Assembly: GCF_003182355.1 (NCBI RefSeq) | Contig: NZ_QGTW01000004.1 | Location: 248,001-312,000, forward strand | Reading direction: 5' to 3' | Origin: Cytobacillus oceanisediminis | GTDB lineage: Bacteria; Bacillota; Bacilli; Bacillales; Cytobacillaceae | DNA length: 64,000 nt | Shown here: piece after piece, positions 17,792 through 26,236 of the stretch | How the letters are laid out: each line of letters opens with the position of its first letter | Position numbering within the stretch: the stretch's first letter is position 1 | Made by a program: the position numbers and the translations under genes | Notes under the pieces: generated by a model | Seen by the model: only the letters and a program-made list of their open reading frames with translations | Told to the model about the DNA's origin: nothing | Databases searched by the model: none

Positions 17792-18846
17792 TGAAAAAAT
17801 ACCATAACCTGCGCCTTTTTGGCGAAAGAGTTTCCTTCTTGATCAACCGAAGGGCACTTATGGTTTTTCTTATTCTAGCTGCTGCGGCGGCAGGCGTTTT
17901 TATCATTAGTACCGGGACGGGTGAAATGAAGATTGGCCCCCTGAAGGTTTTGCAGGTCTTCTTTGGCGGAGGCTCGGATATGGAAAGGCTCGTTATACAA
18001 TCCTTCAGGCTTCCTAGAATTATCGTTGCCCTCATGGTAGGGATTGCTCTTGCGGTAGCGGGAGGCATTTTACAGGGGATGATCCGAAACCCGCTTGCCT
18101 CACCGGACATTATCGGAATAACAGGGGGTGCCTCTGTAGCGGTAGTCGGTTTTCTTGCTTTTTTTAGTGATGAAAACAATGCTTTAACCGTAAGTATAAA
18201 TTGGATGCCTCTTGCGGCATTTGCGGGCGCTGGTATTGTAGCTTTTCTTGTTTATTTTTTAGCATACAAAGATGGAGTATCACCGGTCCGCCTCGTTTTG
18301 ATCGGGATCGGCATCGCAAGTTTGATGAAGGCCTTGACTACTTTGATGATGGTTTTCGGCCCGATTTATCAGGCAAGCCAGGCAAATATTTGGATAACCG
18401 GCACTGTTTACGGTTCTAACTGGGGAAACGTCGCTATATTAGTGCCATGGACGCTTATCCTCTTGATTCTGGCATTTATTTTAGCCAGAAATGTCAATAT
18501 CCAGGAGCTTGGGGATGAAATTGCCACAGGCGTCGGCAGCACGGTGCAAAAATACCGTTTCCTGCTTTTGATGGTGAGTACTGCTTTGATAGGCGGAGCC
18601 GTTGCATTTGCCGGCGGAATTGGCTTTGTGGGGTTAATGGCACCACATATGGCGCGCAGGCTGGTTGGTTCAGCTTTTGGCGCACTGCTCCCGGCTTCGG
18701 CATTGATCGGAGGAATCCTGGTTATGGCAGCAGATTTGATTGGCAGGACTTTATTTTCGCCTTTGGAAATCCCAGCCGGCGTCTTTACAGCCAGCATCGG
18801 TGCACCTTATTTTATTTATTTGCTTTTTAAAACAAGAAACTCATAA
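17791..18846 (+). CDS. yfhA: Ferric siderophore ABC transporter permease 2 (FecCD family)
   Basis: This 351-residue second permease of the same importer has the same family blocks: RLPRIIVALMVGIALAVAG, NPLASPDIIGITGGA and GGIGFVGLMAPHMARR. Its start codon overlaps the previous stop by one base (TAATG), which marks tight co-translation. It corresponds to YfhA of B. subtilis. A cytoplasmic N-terminal extension of about 30 residues precedes the first membrane segment. Confidence 0.85.
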   Translation: MKKYHNLRLFGERVSFLINRRALMVFLILAAAAAGVFIISTGTGEMKIGPLKVLQVFFGGGSDMERLVIQSFRLPRIIVALMVGIALAVAGGILQGMIRNPLASPDIIGITGGASVAVVGFLAFFSDENNALTVSINWMPLAAFAGAGIVAFLVYFLAYKDGVSPVRLVLIGIGIASLMKALTTLMMVFGPIYQASQANIWITGTVYGSNWGNVAILVPWTLILLILAFILARNVNIQELGDEIATGVGSTVQKYRFLLLMVSTALIGGAVAFAGGIGFVGLMAPHMARRLVGSAFGALLPASALIGGILVMAADLIGRTLFSPLEIPAGVFTASIGAPYFIYLLFKTRNS

Positions 18847-18930
18847 CTTGGAAAAGCTTAAAAATTGTATGGAACAGGTAACTGGATAGCCTATATATAT
18901 AGATATTTTTAAAAAAAGGAGAGGGCAAGC

Positions 18931-19749
18931 ATGACAGCAGGGCAAGCGATCGCAACAAAAGATTTAACATTGTCTTACGGAGACACCATTATTATCAACG
19001 AGCTTAACTTGGAAATCCCTAAAGGGGAAATCACTGTATTTATTGGCGGGAACGGGTGTGGAAAATCGACATTGCTCCGGTCCATTGCCCGGCTGCTGAA
19101 GCCAAAATCAGGTGCGGTTTTATTGGAAGGGGAGGCCATTGCCCGGCTTTCGACCAAAGATGTCGCCCGAAAAATGGCTATTTTGCCCCAATCTCCTGCA
19201 GCTCCTGAAGGCCTGACAGTGCTGCAGCTGGTAAAACAAGGACGGTATCCGTATCAGACCTGGCTGAAGCAATGGTCAACAGAAGATGAACTAAAGGTTA
19301 GGAACGCCCTGAAAGCAACTGGCATGGAGGAATTAAAGGATCGAACGGTTGATTCCTTATCAGGGGGGCAGCGCCAGAGAGCCTGGATTGCAATGACACT
19401 GGCCCAGGACACAGATACTATACTGCTGGATGAGCCAACCACTTATTTGGATATGACCCATCAAATCGAGATTCTCGACTTGCTCTTTGAATTAAATGAA
19501 AAAGAGCAGCGTACGATTGTTATGGTACTGCATGACCTAAATTTAGCCTGCCGCTATGCACATAATATAGTCGCCATAAAAGAACAGAAAGTTTTTGCGC
19601 AGGGTAAGCCCGAACATGTCATCAATTGTGGATTAGTAAAAAATGTGTTTGGCATGGACTGCGAAGTCACGATTGATCCTTTATTCGGCACCCCGCTATG
19701 CATTCCATACGGAAAAGGAAGGTGCATCCTGAAAGGGCAGGGAATATAA
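18931..19749 (+). CDS. yusV: Ferric siderophore ABC transporter ATPase
   Basis: This 272-residue ATPase of the FecE/FhuC type has Walker [10 protein letters not shown] near residue 38, the Q-loop ILPQSP, signature LSGGQRQR near 145, Walker [12 protein letters not shown] and switch histidine in VLHDLN. It energises the two permeases just upstream. In B. subtilis the shared ATPase YusV is encoded apart from yfiYZ-yfhA, whereas here all are together. The gene has an AAAAGGAGAGG ribosome binding site and is followed directly by a reductase gene. Confidence 0.85.
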   Translation: MTAGQAIATKDLTLSYGDTIIINELNLEIPKGEITVFIGGNGCGKSTLLRSIARLLKPKSGAVLLEGEAIARLSTKDVARKMAILPQSPAAPEGLTVLQLVKQGRYPYQTWLKQWSTEDELKVRNALKATGMEELKDRTVDSLSGGQRQRAWIAMTLAQDTDTILLDEPTTYLDMTHQIEILDLLFELNEKEQRTIVMVLHDLNLACRYAHNIVAIKEQKVFAQGKPEHVINCGLVKNVFGMDCEVTIDPLFGTPLCIPYGKGRCILKGQGI

Positions 19750-19751
19750 GG

Positions 19752-20501
19752 ATGATTAGGCTTACTAAAGAACAGGCGGATGCCCTCAGGCAATTTAGGC
19801 TCGTTTCAAATGCTGAAAACTCTTCTTTTTCTATAGAAACAAAAGAATTGCTGGACCCCGGTACAGTGGGGGAGTACCTGCTTAAACTTAAACAGCATAT
19901 TGGTGCAGCTGATGAAAAGGTAGCTGCATCCATTCTTGTTAAAAGGTACGCGTTTCTGCCCGTGACTTATTTATATTGTATGACAGCTTGGAATTTGAAG
20001 CTGGATATATCGCATGAGAACCTATCCCTGGAAAGCCAAGAGAAGAATGGGTTATGGCTGCCAGGTTTTCGGTTTAAAAACCTTTGGGGTAAAGCTGCAG
20101 GAGCGGACAGAAACCAATGGAGAGAAGATGCTATTCGCTCCCTGTTCAGTATTCACGTGTTTCCAATTTTGGACAGTGTAGCAAAAGAGGCGAAGATTTC
20201 AAAGCTGATTCTTTGGGAAAATATCGTCATTTATCTATTCTGGCTTTACGAAACCGTCTTGCCAGAAGAACCCTTATTGGCAAGACAGGCTTCTGAAGAT
20301 TTCAAGTTCATCATCGAAGAAGCATCTGGCGATTTGTTCGGACGTTATAATGAAAACCCGCTAAAACGGTATCATAACAAGAAGATCTTTGTTGAAAGCA
20401 CCGGGAAAATGATCAGGCCTCGAAAAACATGCTGCTTTTCTTACTTGACGAACAGCGGCAAACGGTGCGGCACATGCCCTCAAGTTTGCAAAAACTTATA
20501 A
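19752..20501 (+). CDS. FhuF-like ferric siderophore reductase (2Fe-2S)
   Basis: This 249-residue protein ends with a cysteine arrangement of the FhuF type, CC near residue 230 followed by CxxC and one more Cys, which in FhuF binds a [2Fe-2S] cluster. The central part contains the FhuF/IucA-like LWGKAAG and WRE segments. It probably reduces the imported ferric siderophore in the cytosol to release iron, completing the pathway of the operon. I start it at the ATG at 19752, two bases after the ATPase stop; earlier in-frame ATGs lie inside the ATPase gene. Confidence 0.75.
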   Translation: MIRLTKEQADALRQFRLVSNAENSSFSIETKELLDPGTVGEYLLKLKQHIGAADEKVAASILVKRYAFLPVTYLYCMTAWNLKLDISHENLSLESQEKNGLWLPGFRFKNLWGKAAGADRNQWREDAIRSLFSIHVFPILDSVAKEAKISKLILWENIVIYLFWLYETVLPEEPLLARQASEDFKFIIEEASGDLFGRYNENPLKRYHNKKIFVESTGKMIRPRKTCCFSYLTNSGKRCGTCPQVCKNL

Positions 20502-20514
20502 AGGAGGAAACGTG

Positions 20515-20766
20515 ATGAATGATAAATTAAAAGAGCAGCTGGACGGATTGCTTGGAAAATATACTGAACTCCTAATTGGCGAGAGTGATCCAGAACTAAA
20601 AGAAAAGGTCGAAGCCTGGGCGCTGTATTCCTTTATCGCCAAATCCATGCCTCCTTTAGCCAAACACTGGAACGATACATATCCTGATGCAAAAGAGGAA
20701 ATGAAGGCTCTAATTGCTGAAATCAAAATGATGAATGAAGAATTGAGAAGCAAAAGATCAAATTAG
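20515..20766 (+). CDS. yusU: YusU (DUF2573) protein
   Basis: This 83-residue small acidic helical protein corresponds to YusU/DUF2573 of Bacillus, which neighbours yusV in B. subtilis too. It has no signal peptide or membrane segment; the KEKVEAWALYSFIAKSMPPLAKHW stretch is its most recognisable part. The ATG at 20515 is preferred because AAGGAGG is seven bases away; a GTG one codon earlier is too close. The function is unknown. Its place at the end of the iron operon suggests co-regulation by Fur. Confidence 0.72.
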   Translation: MNDKLKEQLDGLLGKYTELLIGESDPELKEKVEAWALYSFIAKSMPPLAKHWNDTYPDAKEEMKALIAEIKMMNEELRSKRSN

Positions 20767-20902
20767 GGGATTTAGCCTTCTTTAAATTCTTTCTGATAAG
20801 GCTGAAATTAATGGGTCCGTGCAGTTTTTCTATGCAGATGTACTTTTTTTGAAAATTTCCGTTATATTTACAAAACCCTTAATTTTATTTGCAACTCCTA
20901 AA

Positions 20903-20937
20903 AAAAAACCGCTGCAGGCATGATGCAGCGGTTTTCG
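20903..20937. terminator. Bidirectional intrinsic terminator
   Basis: A 12-bp AAAACCGCTGCA/TGCAGCGGTTTT stem with flanking A and T runs separates yusU from the convergent cotF-like gene. Confidence 0.85.
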
Positions 20938-20940
20938 TCT

Positions 20941-21294
20941 TTATTGCATTTGGCTATTTCCATACGGAAACTGATTGGAATAACCCTGGAATTGCTGATA
21001 AGATTGCTGAAGCTTCTGCTGGTCAGCAGCTTCAACTTTATACCAGCCTTTTTTGAACATAAGGTTATAAAGCTCTCTCTGCTGGTTTTGCGTTTCGTTA
21101 AAAACAGTCAGCATATCCTGGTAAAGGCTCTGGTGTCTTGCTTCATTCATAGCAACAGAATAAGCATTGGTCATATATTTTTCAGTTGATAGTAAGTCAT
21201 TTGCAAAATCGCGGTCGTTCATTTGCGGAGTACTATTAACCTGCGTTTCAGGGTTTTGGATCGTATTTTGGTTTTGGTTCTGATTCTGGTTCAT
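20941..21294 (-). CDS. CotF-like spore coat protein
   Basis: This 117-residue protein begins with an Asn/Gln-rich tail (residues 1-22) and continues with the CotF core: DRDFANDLLSTEKYMTNAY and a helix bearing EARHQSLYQDML, followed by a Gln-rich C-terminus. CotF-family proteins are coat or spore-associated ferritin-like small proteins expressed in the mother cell. It lies 16 bases after a second, shorter CotF-like gene, and the pair probably forms an operon. A ribosome binding site AGAGGGGG precedes the ATG. Confidence 0.8.
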   Translation of the reverse strand: MNQNQNQNQNTIQNPETQVNSTPQMNDRDFANDLLSTEKYMTNAYSVAMNEARHQSLYQDMLTVFNETQNQQRELYNLMFKKGWYKVEAADQQKLQQSYQQFQGYSNQFPYGNSQMQ

Positions 21295-21309
21295 TCTTTT
21301 GTCCCCCTC

Positions 21310-21582
21310 TTATTGCATTCCCATAAAGTTTTGCTGATTTTGCTGGTTTAAATGGGTAAGCAGCTGCTCATAATGGCGTTGATGCATTTGTCCGCACTGG
21401 TCGAAATGTGTCTTCAGCTCTTGATCCTGGCATTGCTGTGCGTAAAAATGCGCCTTTTTAAATGCGAGAAGATTCCAGGAAAGCATATCCGTTAAATACA
21501 GGGAATCCTTAGTGGAAACAACGGCAGGAGGCTGCTGCATAATGCCCTGCTGATTTTGTATATTCATATTTTGCTGCTGCAT
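21310..21582 (-). CDS. Small CotF-like spore coat protein (YusN-like)
   Basis: This 90-residue protein, rich in Gln, Met, Asn and His, contains STKDSLYLTDMLSWNLLAFKKA and an HFxQCGQMHQRHYEQLL helix as in the short CotF-like proteins (YusN of B. subtilis). It is likely a spore coat or inter-coat protein. The start is the ATG after GGAGGG. It is the upstream member of a two-gene minus-strand unit. Confidence 0.75.
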   Translation of the reverse strand: MQQQNMNIQNQQGIMQQPPAVVSTKDSLYLTDMLSWNLLAFKKAHFYAQQCQDQELKTHFDQCGQMHQRHYEQLLTHLNQQNQQNFMGMQ

Positions 21583-21737
21583 GAGTAACCCTCCATTTTA
21601 ATTGCCGGATATGATAAAAACGGCATGAGGAATAAAAAAGCATTTCTATTCGACCATATCATTCCTCTGAAGATCGTTTGCTATTCCATTGGAAGAGCAT
21701 TTGATAATTTACCCTATAACCATATTGAAAAAGGAGT

Positions 21738-21768
21738 AAAAAAGGCTGACAGCAGCCAGCCTTTAAAA
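21738..21768 (-). terminator. Intrinsic terminator downstream of yuzL
   Basis: AAAGGCTG and CAGCCTTT arms with a T run on the minus strand lie about 65 bases beyond the yuzL stop. Confidence 0.65.
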
Positions 21769-21830
21769 AAATGAATTAACAGGTTCCCAGCTTGGAGCAC
21801 CGATAAGCAGGTGCGTTGGCTAGCCCGAAA

Positions 21831-21962
21831 TTAACGTTTATATTGATTATTCTGGCTGTTCACCTTTTTGGGACCTTGCCTTTCGACAGTGGGGCCTGCA
21901 TCACCCTGTACACTCGCCGCGCTAACTCCAGCTCTGGATGGATCCTTTTTCATTTTTCCCAT
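21831..21962 (-). CDS. yuzL: YuzL-like small basic protein
   Basis: This 43-residue protein on the minus strand begins MGKMKKDPSRAGVSAA and ends NNQYKR. It is basic, with Gly-Pro turns, and matches the YuzL family, which sits next to fadN in B. subtilis as here. The start codon has a strong GGAGGTG nine bases upstream. The role is unknown; the composition resembles minor small acid-soluble spore proteins, which is a guess. It was too short for a standard ORF cutoff. Confidence 0.82.
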   Translation of the reverse strand: MGKMKKDPSRAGVSAASVQGDAGPTVERQGPKKVNSQNNQYKR

Positions 21963-22231
21963 CGTTCTTCACCTCCGTAAAAAGCAATCCTTCACTTCCA
22001 ACCAGCAGATTAACGCGGCCGCTGATGGAAGTTTCCCTTTTAGAGTGTCCAAAAAGATCCTTATCCTTGCGCCTAATTGAACTAGGCAGTTATCTTGTCT
22101 ATTTAAAAAAATTCAAAACATTTTCAAATTTCCGCTTAAAATCATTGCGTAAATTTTGCAAATATTTTATAGTTATAACTAACAGGACTCATTCAGATCA
22201 AATCAGATGGATATTTTTTTTGATAATAAAA

Positions 22232-22249
22232 TGAATGAGTGTTCATTCA
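22232..22249 (+). promoter_or_regulatory. FadR operator of the fad genes
   Basis: TGAATGAGTGTTCATTCA matches the Bacillus FadR (YsiA) consensus of TGAATGA and TCATTCA half-sites. It lies 25 bases before the fadN TTG start, so FadR would block transcription until long-chain acyl-CoA is present. Confidence 0.85.
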
Positions 22250-22273
22250 AAAAGCCAAAAGGGGGAAATAAAG

Positions 22274-24658
22274 TTGATCCAACAAATTAAAAAAGCGGCA
22301 GTTTTGGGCTCCGGAGTGATGGGGTCAGGAATCGCGGCGCACCTGGCTAATATCGGAATACCAACATTATTGCTGGATATCGTACCTCGTGAACTAACAG
22401 ATGCTGAAAAAGCAAAAGAGCTTACCCTTGAAGATAAAGCGGTACGAAACCGCATCAGTGAAAGCAGCCGCCAAAAATTATTAAAGCAAAAACCTGCTCC
22501 TCTTACCTCCAAAAAGAACCTTGCCCTGATTGAAGCAGGCAACTTTGATGATGATATGGAACGCCTTAAAGATGTCGATTGGGTAATCGAAGTTGTAGTG
22601 GAGAATCTGAATATCAAAAAACAGGTTTTCGAGAAGGTGGACCAGTACCGGAAGCCTGGAAGCATTGTCAGCTCGAACACTTCAGGAATCTCTGTTGAAG
22701 CAATGTCGGAAGGCCGCTCGGATGATTTCCAGAAGCATTTCCTTGGCACACACTTCTTTAACCCGCCACGATACTTAAAGCTCTTGGAGGTAATCCCTAC
22801 TAAAAACACGGACCCTGAAGTGATGTCATTTATGAAGCAATTTGGTGAGGACGTACTGGGCAAAGGTGTTGTCGAAGCAAAGGATACGCCAAACTTTATA
22901 GCAAACCGGATTGGTACTTATGGACTTTTGGTAACTGTACAGGAAATGCTGAAAGGCGGCTATAGCGTCGGTGAAGTTGATTCTATTACAGGCCCGTTAA
23001 TTGGAAGGCCGAAAAGTGCAACATTCAGAACGCTGGATGTGGTAGGCCTTGATACATTTATACACGTTGCGGGCAACGTTTATGAGCAAGTGGAAGGAAA
23101 AGAGAAGGAAGTATTTGAAGTGCCAGGCTTCATGAAGGCCATGCAGGAAAAAGGCTGGCTTGGAAGCAAGTCCGGACAGGGATTCTTCTTGAAAAAGGGA
23201 AAAGAAATTCTTGAGCTTGATCCGGAAAGCCTGGAATACGGACCCCGCAAAAAGCTTAAAACAGCTTCAGTAGAAATGAGCAAGCAGGAAAAAGGGACTG
23301 CAAGAAAAATGAAAGCGCTTGTATATGCGGATGACCGCGCCGGCCAGCTTTTATGGAATATACTTAGTCCCGCACTTCTTTATTCAGCTCAATTGCTGGG
23401 TGAAATTGCAGACGATGTAATAGCGATTGACCGTGCGATGAAGTGGGGATTCGGCTGGGAACTTGGCCCGTTTGAAACATGGGATGCAATTGGTGTAGAA
23501 AAGTCAGTACGGAAGATGGAAGAATCCGGTGAAGAAGTGCCTGCATGGGTAAAAGACATGCTCGAAAAAGGCATCACTTCTTTCTATAAAGAAGAAGAGG
23601 GCCAGCAGTATTTCTATCACAATGGCGAATATAAATTAATGGAAGAAAATCCAAAAGTGATCAACCTAAAGCAGCTTAAAAAGCAAAAGGGAGTTATTAA
23701 AAAGAATACTGGCGCAAGTCTTATCGATCTTGGCGATGGCGTTGCCCTTCTGGAATTCCATTCTCAAAGCAATGCCATCGGGCTTGATATTATCCAAATG
23801 ATTAATTTTGCGGTTGATGAAGTGGAGAGAAATTATAATGGCCTTGTCATCGGGAACCAGGGCAAGAACTTCTGTGTAGGTGCCAACCTGGGAATGATCC
23901 TGATGGAAGCGCAGGATGACAATATTTACGAGCTTGATATGGTAGTCCGCCACTTCCAGAATGCCATGATGAAAATCAAATACAGCTCCAAGCCGATTGT
24001 TGCTGCTCCGTTCGGAATGACGCTAGGCGGAGGGGCAGAGGTTTGCCTGCCTGCAGCACATATCCAGGCTTCAAGCGAAACGTATATGGGGCTTGTTGAA
24101 GTAGGTGTCGGGCTGATTCCAGGTGGAAGCGGCAACAAAGAACTATATATTAAGCATCTTGAAAGCATGCCGAATGGTGTGGAATTTGATCTTCAAAAGG
24201 TTGCCAATAAAGTATTCGAATCAATCGCTATGGCAAAGGTTTCCGCTTCAGGTGAAGAAGCCCGCGATAATAACTTCCTAAATATTGCCGATGGCATCAG
24301 CGTGAACGGAGACCACCTCATCCATGATGCAAAGCAGGCAGTCCTTGCTCTACATGAAAAAGGCTACAAGCCGCGTGTACGCAAGAAGGTGCCGGTTGTC
24401 GGGGAAACAGGATATGCAACCCTGCTGCTTGGTGCACATGCCATGTTCCAATCAGGCTATATTTCCGAGCATGATTTGAAAATCGCGAAAAAACTCGCAT
24501 ATGTGATTGCTGGCGGTAAATTGCCATACGGAACGGAAGTAGATGAACAATACTTGCTGAATCTTGAACGTGAGGCCTTCTTAAGCCTGGTAGCTGAGTC
24601 AAAGTCACAGCAGCGTATGCAGCACATGCTTTTAAAAGGAAAGCCTTTACGCAACTAA
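22274..24658 (+). CDS. fadN: 3-hydroxyacyl-CoA dehydrogenase / enoyl-CoA hydratase
   Basis: This is a 794-residue bifunctional beta-oxidation enzyme. The N-terminal NAD-binding GSGVMGSG lies at residues 11-18. The 3-hydroxyacyl-CoA dehydrogenase domain covers about residues 5-420, with HFFNPPRY and the catalytic His region. The C-terminal crotonase-like domain (about 490-700) has GKNFCVGANL and MTLGGGAEV oxyanion segments. It hydrates and then oxidises trans-2-enoyl-CoA. I use the TTG at 22274, seven or so bases after GGGGGAAA; the ATG at 22235 would put the FadR operator inside the coding region. fadA follows 39 bases later. Confidence 0.92.
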   Translation: MIQQIKKAAVLGSGVMGSGIAAHLANIGIPTLLLDIVPRELTDAEKAKELTLEDKAVRNRISESSRQKLLKQKPAPLTSKKNLALIEAGNFDDDMERLKDVDWVIEVVVENLNIKKQVFEKVDQYRKPGSIVSSNTSGISVEAMSEGRSDDFQKHFLGTHFFNPPRYLKLLEVIPTKNTDPEVMSFMKQFGEDVLGKGVVEAKDTPNFIANRIGTYGLLVTVQEMLKGGYSVGEVDSITGPLIGRPKSATFRTLDVVGLDTFIHVAGNVYEQVEGKEKEVFEVPGFMKAMQEKGWLGSKSGQGFFLKKGKEILELDPESLEYGPRKKLKTASVEMSKQEKGTARKMKALVYADDRAGQLLWNILSPALLYSAQLLGEIADDVIAIDRAMKWGFGWELGPFETWDAIGVEKSVRKMEESGEEVPAWVKDMLEKGITSFYKEEEGQQYFYHNGEYKLMEENPKVINLKQLKKQKGVIKKNTGASLIDLGDGVALLEFHSQSNAIGLDIIQMINFAVDEVERNYNGLVIGNQGKNFCVGANLGMILMEAQDDNIYELDMVVRHFQNAMMKIKYSSKPIVAAPFGMTLGGGAEVCLPAAHIQASSETYMGLVEVGVGLIPGGSGNKELYIKHLESMPNGVEFDLQKVANKVFESIAMAKVSASGEEARDNNFLNIADGISVNGDHLIHDAKQAVLALHEKGYKPRVRKKVPVVGETGYATLLLGAHAMFQSGYISEHDLKIAKKLAYVIAGGKLPYGTEVDEQYLLNLEREAFLSLVAESKSQQRMQHMLLKGKPLRN

Positions 24659-24697
24659 TAAATAGATTTCAACATTGGTAGAAAGAGAGGGAATAAA

Positions 24698-25873
24698 ATG
24701 AGAGAAGCTGTAATTGTTGCAGGGGCCCGGACACCGGTCGGGAAAGCCAAAAAAGGTACGCTTGCGAATGTTAGGCCGGATGATTTAGGTGCGCTTGTTG
24801 TAAAGGAAACTTTGAAACGTGCGGGGAATTACGAAGGAAATATCGATGACTTGATCATTGGGTGTGCAATGCCCGAAGCAGAACAGGGCTTAAATATGGC
24901 AAGGAATATCGGAGCGCTTGCAGGACTGTCCTACGAGGTTCCGGCAATTACGATCAACCGGTATTGCTCTTCAGGCTTGCAGTCAATCGCTTATGCAGCT
25001 GAAAAAATCATGATCGGCCATGCAGATACGATCATCGCTGGCGGAGCAGAATCGATGAGCCTTGTACCAATGATGGGGCATGTAGTCCGCCCGAACGCCA
25101 GATTGGCGGAAACCGCTCCTGAATATTATATGGGCATGGGCCATACAGCAGAAGAAGTTGCCAAGAAATATGGCATTTCACGACAAGACCAAGATGCTTT
25201 TGCCGTAAGAAGCCACCAAAGGGCAGCAAAAGCCATCCAGGAAGGCCGATTTAAAGATGAAATCATTCCTGTAGATGTCATTTTACGATCTGTAGGAAAA
25301 GACAATAAGCTAACAGAAAAAACAATTCAATTCAGCCAGGATGAAGGCGTGCGCCCTGAGTCAACAGTTGAAACGCTAGGCAAGCTTCGCCCTGCATTCT
25401 CTGTTACTGGTACGGTTACAGCAGGAAACTCTTCACAAACAAGTGATGGGGCTGCAGCGGTAATGGTAATGGATCGTGAAAAAGCAGAATCATCAGGATT
25501 AGAGCCGATGGCTAAATTCAGAAGTTTCGCAGTAGGCGGAGTTCCTCCTGAAATCATGGGGGTCGGACCAGTTGTAGCAATTCCTAAAGCGCTTAAGCTT
25601 GCAGGGCTTGGGCTTTCGGATATTGGTTTATTCGAATTGAATGAAGCGTTCGCATCCCAATCCATCCAGATTATCCGCGAACTGGGGTTGGACGAAGAAA
25701 AAGTAAATGTTAATGGCGGAGCGATTGCCCTTGGCCACCCGCTTGGATGTACGGGTGCAAAGCTGACTTTATCCCTTATCCATGAAATGAAGCGCCGAAA
25801 CCAGCAATTCGGTGTCGTTACAATGTGTATCGGCGGCGGTATGGGCGCAGCTGGAGTATTTGAGCTTCTTTAA
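24698..25873 (+). CDS. fadA: Acetyl-CoA C-acyltransferase (3-ketoacyl-CoA thiolase)
   Basis: This 391-residue thiolase performs the last step of beta-oxidation, cleaving 3-ketoacyl-CoA to acetyl-CoA and a shortened acyl-CoA. The nucleophile is Cys90 in the NRYCSSGLQS motif. The GHPLGCTGA motif carries the active-site His, and CIGGGMGAA near the C-terminus holds the second catalytic Cys. It is co-transcribed with fadN, behind an AGAGAGGG ribosome binding site. A dispersed repeat then separates it from fadE. Confidence 0.93.
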   Translation: MREAVIVAGARTPVGKAKKGTLANVRPDDLGALVVKETLKRAGNYEGNIDDLIIGCAMPEAEQGLNMARNIGALAGLSYEVPAITINRYCSSGLQSIAYAAEKIMIGHADTIIAGGAESMSLVPMMGHVVRPNARLAETAPEYYMGMGHTAEEVAKKYGISRQDQDAFAVRSHQRAAKAIQEGRFKDEIIPVDVILRSVGKDNKLTEKTIQFSQDEGVRPESTVETLGKLRPAFSVTGTVTAGNSSQTSDGAAAVMVMDREKAESSGLEPMAKFRSFAVGGVPPEIMGVGPVVAIPKALKLAGLGLSDIGLFELNEAFASQSIQIIRELGLDEEKVNVNGGAIALGHPLGCTGAKLTLSLIHEMKRRNQQFGVVTMCIGGGMGAAGVFELL

Positions 25874-25880
25874 TAATTTA

Positions 25881-26170
25881 AGGCTGTTTTCGTAAAATTT
25901 GTTGCTTTTCAACTGCTAACTAAGTTTAACTACCTGGGTTGATTACAGCGGAGGGGACTTAATCCTCGAAAATGATCCGCATTTTCTTACGACGAGGTGT
26001 TTATTCGAGGAAGCTGATTCAATGTCCTGCGTGAATAGAGGGAAGTGGGGGGCCCCGTTCAGACGAAGCCGGGGAGGCTCCCACTCTCCCCGCGGGTTCG
26101 CTTAGTGCCCGCAGCGGAAATCAACGGCACATTCATAAGCTAAAACAAAAATCTATGAGTAAAGAGTCAA
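25881..26170 (+). repeat. Dispersed intergenic repeat, copy 4
   Basis: It begins AGGCTGTTTTCGTAAAATTTG and ends near AAAGAGTCAAC, with GGTTGATTACAGCGGAGG, a decayed GAAAATGATCCGCATTTTC palindrome, CTGCGTGAA, GGAGGCTCCCAC, CCCCGCGGGTTCGCTTAG and GCAGCGGAAATCAACGG. It sits between fadA and fadE and must be transcribed if the fad genes form one operon. Confidence 0.8.
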
Positions 26171-26236
26171 CTTAAAAAATAACGGAGAAAAGCCTCCACA
26201 GGCTTTCTCACCAATATAGAATGGAGGAAATATAAA

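Noticed and set aside
19698..19751. Upstream extension of the FhuF-like gene.
   Set aside because: It overlaps the ATPase gene in another frame. The ATG at 19752 directly follows the stop and has a ribosome binding site.
22243..22863. A 206-codon minus-strand open frame inside fadN.
   Set aside because: It is a shadow of the fadN coding sequence.
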